From: JAXGYX01 sp040772065
GTDB lineage: Bacteria > Bacillota > Clostridia > Saccharofermentanales > Fastidiosipilaceae
Direction: 5' to 3'
NCBI GenBank assembly: GCA_040772065.1
Contig: JAXGYX010000001.1
Location: forward strand, 2,251,420-2,315,419
DNA length: 64,000 nucleotides
The translations under genes and the position numbers were made by a program. A model generated the notes under the pieces. That model saw nothing but the letters and a program-made list of their open reading frames with translations, ran no database searches and was not told the DNA's origin. How positions within the stretch are numbered: the first letter of the stretch is position 1; every line of letters starts with the position of its first letter. Positions 33,356-40,705 of the stretch are shown here, in pieces.

Positions 33356-35273
33356 ATGAAAATTATTAATATTGGAGTTTTAGCTCATGTTGATGCGGGA
33401 AAAACTACCTTAACAGAAAGCTTATTATATAACAGTGGAGCGATTACAGAATTAGGAAGCGTGGACAGAGGTACAACGAAAACGGATAATACGCTTTTAG
33501 AACGTCAGAGAGGAATTACAATTCAGACGGCGATAACCTCTTTTCAGTGGAAAAATACTAAGATAAACATCATAGACACGCCAGGACATATGGATTTTTT
33601 AGCAGAAGTATATCGTTCATTATCAGTATTAGATGGGGCAATTCTACTGATTTCTGCAAAAGATGGCGTACAAGCACAAACTCGTATATTGTTTCATGCA
33701 CTTAGGAAAATAGGTATTCCCACAATCTTTTTTATCAATAAGATTGACCAAAATGGAATTGATTTATCAACGGTTTATCAGGATATTAAAGAGAAACTTT
33801 CTGCGGAAATTGTAATCAAACAGAAGGTAGAACTGCATCCTAATATGCGTGTAATGAACTTTACCGAATCTGAACAATGGGATATGGTAATAGAAGGAAA
33901 TGATTACCTTTTGGAGAAATATACGTCTGGGAAATTATTGGAAGCATTAGAACTCGAACAAGAGGAAAGCATAAGATTTCATAATTGTTCCCTGTTCCCT
34001 GTTTATCACGGAAGTGCAAAAAACAATATAGGGATTGATAACCTTATAGAAGTGATTACGAATAAATTTTATTCATCAACACATCGAGGTCAGTCTGAAC
34101 TTTGCGGAAAAGTTTTCAAAATTGAGTATTCGGAAAAAAGACAGCGTCTTGCATATATACGTCTTTATAGTGGCGTACTGCATTTGCGAGATTCGGTTAG
34201 AATATCGGAAAAGGAAAAAATAAAAATTACAGAAATGTATACTTCAATAAATGGTGAATTATGTAAAATCGATAAGGCTTATTCCGGGGAAATTGTTATT
34301 TTGCAGAATGAGTTTTTGAAGTTAAATAGTGTTCTTGGAGATACAAAGCTATTGCCACAGAGAGAGAGAATTGAAAATCCCCTCCCTCTGCTGCAAACGA
34401 CTGTTGAACCGAGCAAACCTCAACAAAGGGAAATGTTACTTGATGCACTTTTAGAAATCTCCGACAGTGACCCGCTTCTGCGATATTATGTGGATTCTGC
34501 GACACATGAAATCATACTTTCTTTCTTAGGGAAAGTACAAATGGAAGTGACTTGTGCTCTGCTGCAAGAAAAGTATCATGTGGAGATAGAAATAAAAGAG
34601 CCTACAGTCATTTATATGGAAAGACCGTTAAAAAAAGCAGAGTATACCATTCACATCGAAGTTCCACCGAATCCTTTCTGGGCTTCCATTGGTCTATCTG
34701 TAGCACCGCTTCCATTAGGGAGCGGTACAGTATGAGAGCTCGGTTTCTCTTGGATACTTAAATCAATCGTTTCAAAATGCAGTTATGGAGGGGATACGCT
34801 ATGGCTGTGAACAAGGATTGTATGGTTGGAATGTGACGGACTGTAAAATCTGTTTTAAGTATGGCTTATACTATAGCCCTGTTAGTACCCCAGCAGATTT
34901 TCGGATGCTTGCTCCTATTGTATTGGAACAAGTCTTAAAAAAAGCTGGAACAGAATTGTTAGAGCCATATCTTAGTTTTAAAATTTATGCGCCACAGGAA
35001 TATCTTTCACGAGCATACAACGATGCTCCTAAATATTGTGCGAACATCGTAGACACTCAATTGAAAAATAATGAGGTCATTCTTAGTGGAGAAATCCCTG
35101 CTCGGTGTATTCAAGAATATCGTAGTGATTTAACTTTCTTTACAAATGGACGTAGTGTTTGTTTAACAGAGTTAAAAGGGTACCATGTTACTACCGGTGA
35201 ACCTGTTTGCCAGCCCCGTCGTCCAAATAGTCGGATAGATAAAGTACGATATATGTTCAATAAAATAACTTAG
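33356..35273 (+). pseudogene. tet(M): Ribosomal-protection tetracycline resistance gene tet(M), frameshifted
   Basis: Tet(M) is an EF-G-like GTPase that removes tetracycline from the ribosome (normally 639 residues). From ATG 33356 the first 460 residues are intact, including the P-loop AHVDAGKTT, DTPGH and NKID. At 34,726-34,730 the sequence reads GGTACAG where the usual gene reads GGTATGCAG: two bases are missing, the frame shifts and a TGA stops translation at 34,735. The remaining C-terminal part continues in the third frame to 35,273 with normal sequence (ICFKYGLYYSPVSTP). The product would lack part of domain IV and all of domain V, so resistance is probably lost unless this is a sequencing error. 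Confidence 0.9.
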
Positions 35274-35333
35274 TGTATTTTATGTTGTTATATAAATATG
35301 GTTTCTTGTTAAATAAGATGAAATATTTTTTAG

Positions 35334-35891
35334 TCAAGTCCATAATCCTGTGTAAAATACTATACAATGTTTTACCGAGTTATTCAAATATTTCATCCTT
35401 CTCCTATAAACAGGGATGGCCAGAATCAAAATTATTCCATAGTTGAGGATTGTATTTCCTGTTTGATTTTCAAATAAAGTAATCTGCGTGAATGATTCTT
35501 TTACTACTCCAAAGACTATAAGAATGGAAGAAATCAAATCAAGTGCTAGAGGAAAAGCAATGGACATTCCTATGATAGAAATGATTAAATTCAGCACAGA
35601 ACTAATTTTTGGAAGCTTATTGTGAATGAAAACAATTAGAATCCCATAGGCTAAGGTTGCAAGAATTCCAACACCAATATCTAGCACATAAACCATCCAG
35701 CCAGTCACCATTTTATTTGGTACAAATTGATGGATGTAGTATGTCGATAGACCAAAAACCAGTGCGAAGTCTATAGCATAGGCGGAAATTTTTACTGAGT
35801 ATTCAGCAATTAATTTGAATAATGTAATCGCAGCTACAACTGAGAATGCGATTACCATAAAAAGTATTGCGTACATATTGCCTCCTAGCAT
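35334..35891 (-). CDS. Polytopic membrane protein of the ICE control operon
   Basis: A 185-residue protein with about five hydrophobic segments (ILFMVIAFSVVAAITLF at the N-terminus, then around residues 38-55, 70-88, 100-125 and 145-160). I do not recognise a family. It overlaps the upstream ImmA-like peptidase gene by seven bases, so it belongs to the XRE-ImmA operon. Its stop codon is the first three bases after the Tn916 remnant, so the C-terminus may be native or may have been shortened when the Tn916 right end was lost. The 60 bases between tet(M) and this gene hold nothing else recognisable. Confidence 0.65.
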   Translation of the reverse strand: MLGGNMYAILFMVIAFSVVAAITLFKLIAEYSVKISAYAIDFALVFGLSTYYIHQFVPNKMVTGWMVYVLDIGVGILATLAYGILIVFIHNKLPKISSVLNLIISIIGMSIAFPLALDLISSILIVFGVVKESFTQITLFENQTGNTILNYGIILILAIPVYRRRMKYLNNSVKHCIVFYTGLWT

Positions 35892-36448
35892 TCAGACCAA
35901 TCATCTTTATCTGGTCGGTAGTTTTTTAAGAAGTCCCCACGAGGTCTTTCAACACAACATTCATTTAAATTAAGCAGTCCAAGTTTTACCATTTCAGATA
36001 TCTTTAAATTTACCAGATTGATGTCTACTCCCAGTTCATAAGAGAGGTCTACATCATCTATTTGTCCACGAAGAAGTGGGATGATATCTTCATCAGCAAT
36101 GAGCAAATGAGCTGCGAAAATATTTGCTTCAAGTTCATTCTTTGAGTTATCAACAAAGAGACCATTTTCATGGAATGCTACTCCGCTAATGACTTGGTCA
36201 CGATGTAACTGATCATGTCCTAATTCATGTGCAAGTATTAAATCTTTCTGTCTTCCAACCTCAGTAGAAATGAAAATAAATCTATTGCGTTGTATGACAT
36301 GGTACATTCCAAGAAGGTGCTTTGTGTCTTCAAGAGGGCAGACCTTGATGTTCAAAAACCAAATAAGTTCATTGGGGTCCCTCGTCTTGTATTTTTTAAT
36401 CAAAGATTGAACCTTTTCATAGATCCAACGATTTGACAAGATACACAC
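35885..36448 (-). CDS. ImmA/IrrE-family metallopeptidase
   Basis: A 187-residue zinc peptidase with LAHELGHDQ (HExxH, His74-Glu75-His78). In ICEBs1 and related elements ImmA cleaves the cognate repressor when DNA damage or a neighbouring-cell signal triggers the element. It follows the XRE repressor gene by five bases and overlaps the membrane-protein gene, matching the usual repressor-antirepressor operon. The GTG start follows AGGTAG. The substrate is inferred to be the adjacent XRE protein. Cytoplasmic; no membrane segment. Confidence 0.85.
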   Translation of the reverse strand: MCILSNRWIYEKVQSLIKKYKTRDPNELIWFLNIKVCPLEDTKHLLGMYHVIQRNRFIFISTEVGRQKDLILAHELGHDQLHRDQVISGVAFHENGLFVDNSKNELEANIFAAHLLIADEDIIPLLRGQIDDVDLSYELGVDINLVNLKISEMVKLGLLNLNECCVERPRGDFLKNYRPDKDDWSEC

Positions 36449-36453
36449 CTACC

Positions 36454-36855
36454 TTACTTTTTGTTCTTACGACCATACTTTTTATTCTCTTCTTTTGCTT
36501 TCCAATAAGCTTCGGTTAGTGCTTGAATAGCAGCATCTTTATCATTATCTGAGAGTTCTCCCCCAGCAAAAAGGGCAACGAGACCTTCAGTTAAAGCTTG
36601 GGCCTTTCTAGCTTCACCTTGACCGTATTTATTCGCAACTTCAGAAACGAAAATATCATCATTTTCTAAGAGGTAATTGTAATCACACTGCATTACTTTC
36701 GCAATTTTTTCGTAGGTTTCCATACTCTTAGGGAAGCGTTGACCAGTTTCATAAAAGTACAAAGTCTTTGGACTTATTTCTATTTGCTTTGCGAAATTCT
36801 CCCTTGTAATCTTGTTCTCTGAGCGATATTTTTTTAGTTTTTCTCCAAAATTCAT
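36454..36855 (-). CDS. XRE-family repressor of the ICE
   Basis: A 133-residue regulator. An N-terminal helix-turn-helix (FGEKLKKYRSENKITRENFA, then ISPKTLYFYETGQRFP) is followed by a helical tail and a basic C-terminus (KKYGRKNKK). The frame extends upstream to 36882, but ATG 36855 has AGGAGG nine bases before it and is chosen. It faces the divergent gene at 37,028 across a 170-base region with two identical 12-base operator-like sites. It is likely the master repressor, with the ImmA-like peptidase as its antirepressor. Confidence 0.85.
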   Translation of the reverse strand: MNFGEKLKKYRSENKITRENFAKQIEISPKTLYFYETGQRFPKSMETYEKIAKVMQCDYNYLLENDDIFVSEVANKYGQGEARKAQALTEGLVALFAGGELSDNDKDAAIQALTEAYWKAKEENKKYGRKNKK

Positions 36856-36905
36856 ATTTTTGTTCCTCCTAGTTAGTTTCAAAGTACTTATTATTTAATA
36901 TTTCG

Positions 36906-36970
36906 GAACTTAAGTACTTGTTTTTAATCGCAAAATAGTTTATTATATTCATTAATAAGAACTTAAGTAC
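36906..36970. promoter_or_regulatory. Divergent operator/promoter region with repeated GAACTTAAGTAC
   Basis: GAACTTAAGTAC occurs identically at 36906-36917 and 36959-36970, each containing the palindrome ACTTAAGT. A rightward promoter, TTGTTT (36918-36923), 17 bases, TATTAT (36941-36946), lies between them. A half site AAGTACTTA lies near 36,884. These are the likely binding sites of the XRE repressor, controlling both directions. Confidence 0.6.
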
Positions 36971-37027
36971 CTATATTATATCCTTTCATGTACAAAAATA
37001 CAAGTTTAAAATCAAGAGGTGAGAAAA

Positions 37028-37651
37028 TTGAGGAAAACTAAAACACTAAAGCAAATTGAGCGGCTATACCAGGAACAGAGCTTAGATGTACTTACTATTT
37101 ACGAGCGATCAAAAGCTCTATTAGAGATATATCGTAATGTCGTTTGGTCACTTAAGAATACTGCTGATTCCATGATTTATGAGACTCAAGAGACCTATGG
37201 GAAAGACTTAGATGAAGCACTCATTTATCTTTCGACTTTTGCTCCTGAGTTTAAAAGACAAGACTTTGAAAGCGGTGTCAGTCACCTGTTTGAATCAAAG
37301 TGGCTAATTGAAATTATAGATAAGTCTCTGGTCAAAATTAAGGATTATCCAGAATTTGGAGAAATATATTCAGCTATTTTAATGCAGTGCTATCTTGGAA
37401 AAACGAAAACAAAAGATGCTGCTTGTATGCAGATGTTGAACCTAGAAAGAAGCTGCTACTACCAGCGAAAAAGAGAAGCCATTACTCTTTTAGGCGTTTC
37501 CCTATGGGGATTTGAATTGCCTAGAATAATTCAGGAATTGCATGAAGAGAATCTTAAGGCGATTTATTATGAGGAGATAAAATCAACGATTCCAATTTAT
37601 ACAACCGAGGACCTGGCTCGAATGGTGGAAAAGAAAATAAAGCCAAAGTAG
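37028..37651 (+). CDS. ICE transcriptional regulator with C-terminal helix-turn-helix (ArpU/sigma-like)
   Basis: About 207 residues, mostly helical. The C-terminal part (TKTKDAACMQMLNLERSCYYQ) reads like a helix-turn-helix of ArpU or sigma-like regulators found next to ICE immunity genes. The N-terminus has no recognised domain. The TTG at 37028 is well spaced from AGAGGTGA; GTG at 37019 is an alternative. It is the first gene rightward from the repressor-controlled promoter, so it is a candidate activator of excision or transfer genes. Function is inferred. Confidence 0.6.
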   Translation: MRKTKTLKQIERLYQEQSLDVLTIYERSKALLEIYRNVVWSLKNTADSMIYETQETYGKDLDEALIYLSTFAPEFKRQDFESGVSHLFESKWLIEIIDKSLVKIKDYPEFGEIYSAILMQCYLGKTKTKDAACMQMLNLERSCYYQRKREAITLLGVSLWGFELPRIIQELHEENLKAIYYEEIKSTIPIYTTEDLARMVEKKIKPK

Positions 37652-37662
37652 TTGCAGATTGA

Positions 37663-37728
37663 ATGCCGACTGATATTGGACTAGCTGCCGAGTACGTTCG
37701 AATTGAATGTGTACTGAAGTACCTATAG
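37663..37728 (+). other. Possible 22-codon small frame in the intergenic region
   Basis: An ATG frame encodes 21 residues (MPTDIGLAAEYVRIECVLKY and Leu) in the gap after the ArpU-like gene. No good ribosome-binding site is visible. The stretch looks protein-like and, from memory, resembles sequence kept at this place in related ICEs, but it could equally be a degenerate gene end or a conserved non-coding element. Confidence 0.25.
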
Positions 37729-37772
37729 ACTGATAACATGGGGCAGCCCGAAAACTAAATAAGAAAGGCAAG

Positions 37773-37804
37773 AGACCGAGGAGAAATATCCTGGGTCTTT
37801 TTTT
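37773..37804 (+). terminator. Rho-independent terminator
   Basis: AGACC-AGGA (37773-37782) pairs with TCCT-GGTCT (37789-37798) with one internal G-G mismatch, and a seven-T run follows. It separates the ArpU-like gene from the sigma-like gene. Confidence 0.7.
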
Positions 37805-37905
37805 ATGCCGTTTTTCAGGAGGGACTATGTATCAGTGCAGAGCTCCTCCTTTTTGATTTCAAGAACAAAGCAGAAACAAAACTTGAAATTAATTAGGAGG
37901 ATACC

Positions 37906-38316
37906 ATGAGTAAAGAATATTTTATTTTCGTTGAAGGAAAACGAATTGTAGTAAGCAAAGAGGTGTACCAAGCATACTGGCATGAAACAAATAAAGAGAA
38001 TTATCAAAGGCGGCTGGATAGAGAAAACCAGCTGCTTTTCTTTTGTGACTTAGATCATGACGGAAACTTTGAGGGAAATCTTATTGACCAAAATGTCGAT
38101 GTAGAAAAACTCGTTGAAACTCGCCAAAGAATTGAAGAACTGAATAGAGCATTAGCTTCTCTAACAAATGAAGAAAGGGAAATCATTGATGCCCTTTATT
38201 TCCGTGATGAAACAACAAGGAATGTTGCCAGTAGCTTTGGACTTCATCAAACCAGCCTAATCAGAAAAAGGAATCAGATTCTAAAGAAACTAAAAATAAT
38301 TTTAGAAAATTTCTAA
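37906..38316 (+). CDS. Sigma-70 region 4-like regulator of the ICE
   Basis: A 136-residue protein whose C-terminal half (LASLTNEEREIIDALYFRD, then VASSFGLHQTSLIRKRNQIL) is a sigma region 4-type helix-turn-helix, similar to small sigma-like regulators in Tn916 and other ICEs. The N-terminus (YFIFVEGKRIVVSKEVYQAY) is typical of ICE sigma-like proteins. AGGAGG lies before the ATG. It probably activates the recombinase module or transfer genes; which promoter it uses is unknown. It is followed by a long terminator hairpin. Confidence 0.78.
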   Translation: MSKEYFIFVEGKRIVVSKEVYQAYWHETNKENYQRRLDRENQLLFFCDLDHDGNFEGNLIDQNVDVEKLVETRQRIEELNRALASLTNEEREIIDALYFRDETTRNVASSFGLHQTSLIRKRNQILKKLKIILENF

Positions 38317-38333
38317 GTTAGGTGTGTTCAAGA

Positions 38334-38379
38334 GGGTCGAATTTTCACTCTAAAGGTGAGGGGGAATTTGATCCTTTTT
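38334..38379 (+). terminator. Long Rho-independent terminator
   Basis: Bases 38334-38350 pair with 38358-38374 in 16 of 17 positions (with several G-U pairs) around a seven-base loop, followed by five T. It isolates the sigma-like gene from the RNA/recombinase region. Confidence 0.8.
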
Positions 38380-38429
38380 GCTTTTTTACCAAACGACAAG
38401 TCGGTAAGTGCAAAGAAAAAAGGACTCCT

Positions 38430-38735
38430 CTCCCATTAGGGACTGATCCTTGAAAACTGAATAGACCATAACGAGACGTTAATCAAAGTGTAGCGTGTAT
38501 GCATCTTCGCCGAAACCTTCCTGCCACGAGTTGGTAAAAATAAATACCTGTTTGTCCAGACAGAGGAAACAAGGAAGCGAGCGATAAAAGATGACTGAAA
38601 AATGGAAGTCGGGAACTTTCATTCGCAGGGACCACTTTGAGGACAATGATACTTCTACAGTTGAAGCCGGCTCATCTGAACAGGGGCGGAGGTGAGATTC
38701 CTATGTAGCTAACCCATAGCACTCGTTAATGTCAA
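38430..38735 (+). ncRNA. Putative structured RNA upstream of the recombinase module
   Basis: About 300 bases with no frame of note. The ends can pair (AACGAG 38470-38475 with CTCGTT 38722-38727), and internal helices such as CTTCCT with AGGAAG and CTGT with ACAG are visible. It contains purine-rich unpaired stretches and the direct repeat CGTTAAT near both ends (38477-38483, 38724-38730). From memory, a very similar block (AACTTTCATTCGCAGGGACC and GAAGCCGGCTCATCTGAAC) recurs before recombinase genes of other Bacillota ICEs, which suggests a conserved RNA or regulatory element. No known class is assigned. Confidence 0.45.
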
Positions 38736-38781
38736 AAAACTTATTTTAAAAGCCAAAACTAATAGAAACGAGGAAAAAGCT

Positions 38782-38955
38782 ATGAGTTGCAAAGTAATGA
38801 TCGTTGAAAACAACGAGACACTAGAACAAGTCATATTAGTTGATTATATAAATGGATTTGAAGTGACATGTGAGATGAATCAAGAAGATTTCCTCAACAT
38901 TTTACTATCAGAGTGCACCAAACATTGCATGCTGAGTGAGTACGCACAAATCTAA
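38782..38955 (+). CDS. 57-residue acidic protein preceding the recombinases
   Basis: An acidic protein beginning MSCKVMIVENNETLEQVILV, with CGAGG upstream of the ATG. It lies between the putative RNA and the first recombinase, on the same strand. I do not recognise a domain. Small proteins next to serine integrases are often recombination directionality factors that convert integration to excision, so this is a candidate, but that is inference from position alone. A gap of 106 bases precedes the first recombinase. Confidence 0.6.
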   Translation: MSCKVMIVENNETLEQVILVDYINGFEVTCEMNQEDFLNILLSECTKHCMLSEYAQI

Positions 38956-39061
38956 TATTAGCCGCTGACATTTTAGGTAAAGGGCGGTAAGATTTAGATG
39001 TGGAAGCTTTGAATCCTTAAATAACTATTTGCAATGAGTAACGATTTAAGGAGGAAAAGTA

Positions 39062-40705
39062 ATGAAAAAATTAGCAGTAATGTATCTAAGGCTATCACGA
39101 GATGATGGCGAAGAAATCGAAAGTAATTCCATTTCCAGTCAAAGAGAACTCATAAAAGCCTATGGCAAACAGCATGGGCTAAATATTTCATGTGAGTATG
39201 TAGATGATGGTGTAAGTGGAGCAACCTTCAACAGACCATCATTTAAAAGAATGATGGAAGACCTTGAAAAAGGAAAAATTGAAACGATTGTCGTAAAAGA
39301 CCTATCTCGATTTGGTCGTGACTATATCGAAACTGGGAAGTATCTTCAAAAGATTTTTCCAGAGAAAAAAGTTCGTTTTATTTCAATCAATGATAATTAT
39401 GATTCAATGAATGCAGATGCAAATGATACCCACCTTGTTTTACCAATAAAGAACTTTATCAATGACAGCTATTGTCGTGATATTTCCATGAAGGTGAAAA
39501 GTTCTCAACAGATGAAGCGAAAAAAGGGTGAGTTTATAGGTGCGTTTGCTCCTTTTGGTTACAAGAAAAATCCTAATGATAAACATCAGCTGATCATTGA
39601 CCAAGAAGTAAAGCGAATCATTGAAACCATTTTCAATAAGAAGGTAGATGGCTATTCATCAAGTTCCATTGCGAAATACCTAAATGAACTTGGAATAGTA
39701 ACGCCTGCTCGTCACAGGGAAAAGAAGCTTGGCGATAGTGTGGGCTTTGTTGGCAAAGACAGAAAATGGGATGCGAAGATGATTAACAGAGTCATCAGCA
39801 ACCCTGTTTATATAGGAACGCTAGAGCAAGGAAAACAAATGAAGCTCAACTACAAAAGTGATAAGCGAATCGATATAAAAAAGGAAGACTGGGTAGTCAT
39901 TGAAAATGCTCACAAGGGTATCGTATCTCAAAGCATATTTGCCATCGCAAATGAAATGCTACTTCGAGATGTGAATAGCCGAGGCATACCAGGTCTTTTT
40001 AGTGGCATGCTCTTTTGTAAAGATTGTGGCTCGCAAATGATTAGACGGGTTGTGAAGTATAAAGACAAGACCAATGTTTTCTATATCTGCGGTAGCCACA
40101 ATGATAGTGGTGAGTGTTCTAGGCATAGTGTAAAGGAAGATGAGCTTAAGGATGTTGTTGAACATCTCCTAAATGATTTCTTACACTACAATGAACGAAT
40201 TTATCACCATGCTTTAAGGCAAGATTTTAATTCGATTGAATTTAAAGCTGAGGTAGAAGATCTGCTTCAAGAGAAAAAGAAATACGAAACACTTCGTCAA
40301 TCCTTATTTATGGACTTGGAAGATGATCTCATTACGGAGGAAGAATTCAATCGATTTAGAGCAAGCTATGCTTTGAAGATTAAAGAAATTTCTGTGCAAA
40401 TAGAAAACAAGAATAAAATAATGAACGAGGTTCAAGAGAAAATTCGCAATCGCCAGTGGCTTATTGATTTAGATGAACTAAAGGAAGATGGCAAGCTTGA
40501 TCGCAAACGTTTAGTCTATCTGGTCAATCGTATCAAGATAGGTGAAGAGAAGAAAATCTCTGTGGTGTTCAACCATATGGATGAACTGAATGCACTGGAA
40601 ACACTAATCAAGCAAGCACAAATAAAGGAGAAATCAAAGGAAGGAAAACTGATTGCCTTCCCTTTAAATCGTGTCAGTGGTGATGAGGTGGTATGTCATG
40701 GCTAG
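39062..40705 (+). CDS. Large serine recombinase 1
   Basis: A 547-residue site-specific recombinase. The N-terminal resolvase domain has the catalytic Ser12 (VMYLRLSRDDG) and VKDLSRFGRDYIE. A Recombinase domain follows (GYKKNPNDKHQLII onward), then a zinc ribbon with four cysteines (FCKDCG, YICGS, GECSR), and a C-terminal coiled coil (about residues 395-480). AGGAGG precedes the ATG. It overlaps the second recombinase by eight bases. With two further recombinases it forms the integration and excision module. Confidence 0.93.
   Translation: MKKLAVMYLRLSRDDGEEIESNSISSQRELIKAYGKQHGLNISCEYVDDGVSGATFNRPSFKRMMEDLEKGKIETIVVKDLSRFGRDYIETGKYLQKIFPEKKVRFISINDNYDSMNADANDTHLVLPIKNFINDSYCRDISMKVKSSQQMKRKKGEFIGAFAPFGYKKNPNDKHQLIIDQEVKRIIETIFNKKVDGYSSSSIAKYLNELGIVTPARHREKKLGDSVGFVGKDRKWDAKMINRVISNPVYIGTLEQGKQMKLNYKSDKRIDIKKEDWVVIENAHKGIVSQSIFAIANEMLLRDVNSRGIPGLFSGMLFCKDCGSQMIRRVVKYKDKTNVFYICGSHNDSGECSRHSVKEDELKDVVEHLLNDFLHYNERIYHHALRQDFNSIEFKAEVEDLLQEKKKYETLRQSLFMDLEDDLITEEEFNRFRASYALKIKEISVQIENKNKIMNEVQEKIRNRQWLIDLDELKEDGKLDRKRLVYLVNRIKIGEEKKISVVFNHMDELNALETLIKQAQIKEKSKEGKLIAFPLNRVSGDEVVCHG

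Larger units (their letters stand above)
21231..35333 (+). mobile_element. Tn916-family element, nested in the ICE and lacking its right end
   Basis: From the left terminus the order is orf24, orf23, orf22, orf21, oriT, orf20, orf19, ardA (orf18), orf17, orf16, orf15, orf14, orf13, the tet(M) leader and tet(M), the standard Tn916 order. After tet(M), about 60 bases of typical Tn916 sequence follow and then unrelated leftward ICE genes begin at 35,334. The expected orf6, orf9, orf10, orf7, orf8, xis, int and right terminus are absent. Without int and xis it cannot excise by itself, but its oriT, relaxase, coupling protein and type IV secretion genes look intact. The exact right breakpoint is inferred from memory of Tn916. 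Confidence 0.88.

Noticed and set aside
38430..38735. Group II intron or other self-splicing RNA before the recombinases
   Set aside because: No GUGYG-type 5' boundary, no recognisable domain V and no reverse transcriptase nearby; kept only as an unassigned structured RNA.
40671..40697. Upstream GTG start for recombinase 2
   Set aside because: It lies inside recombinase 1 without a ribosome-binding site, whereas ATG 40698 follows GAGGTGG and gives a normal N-terminus.
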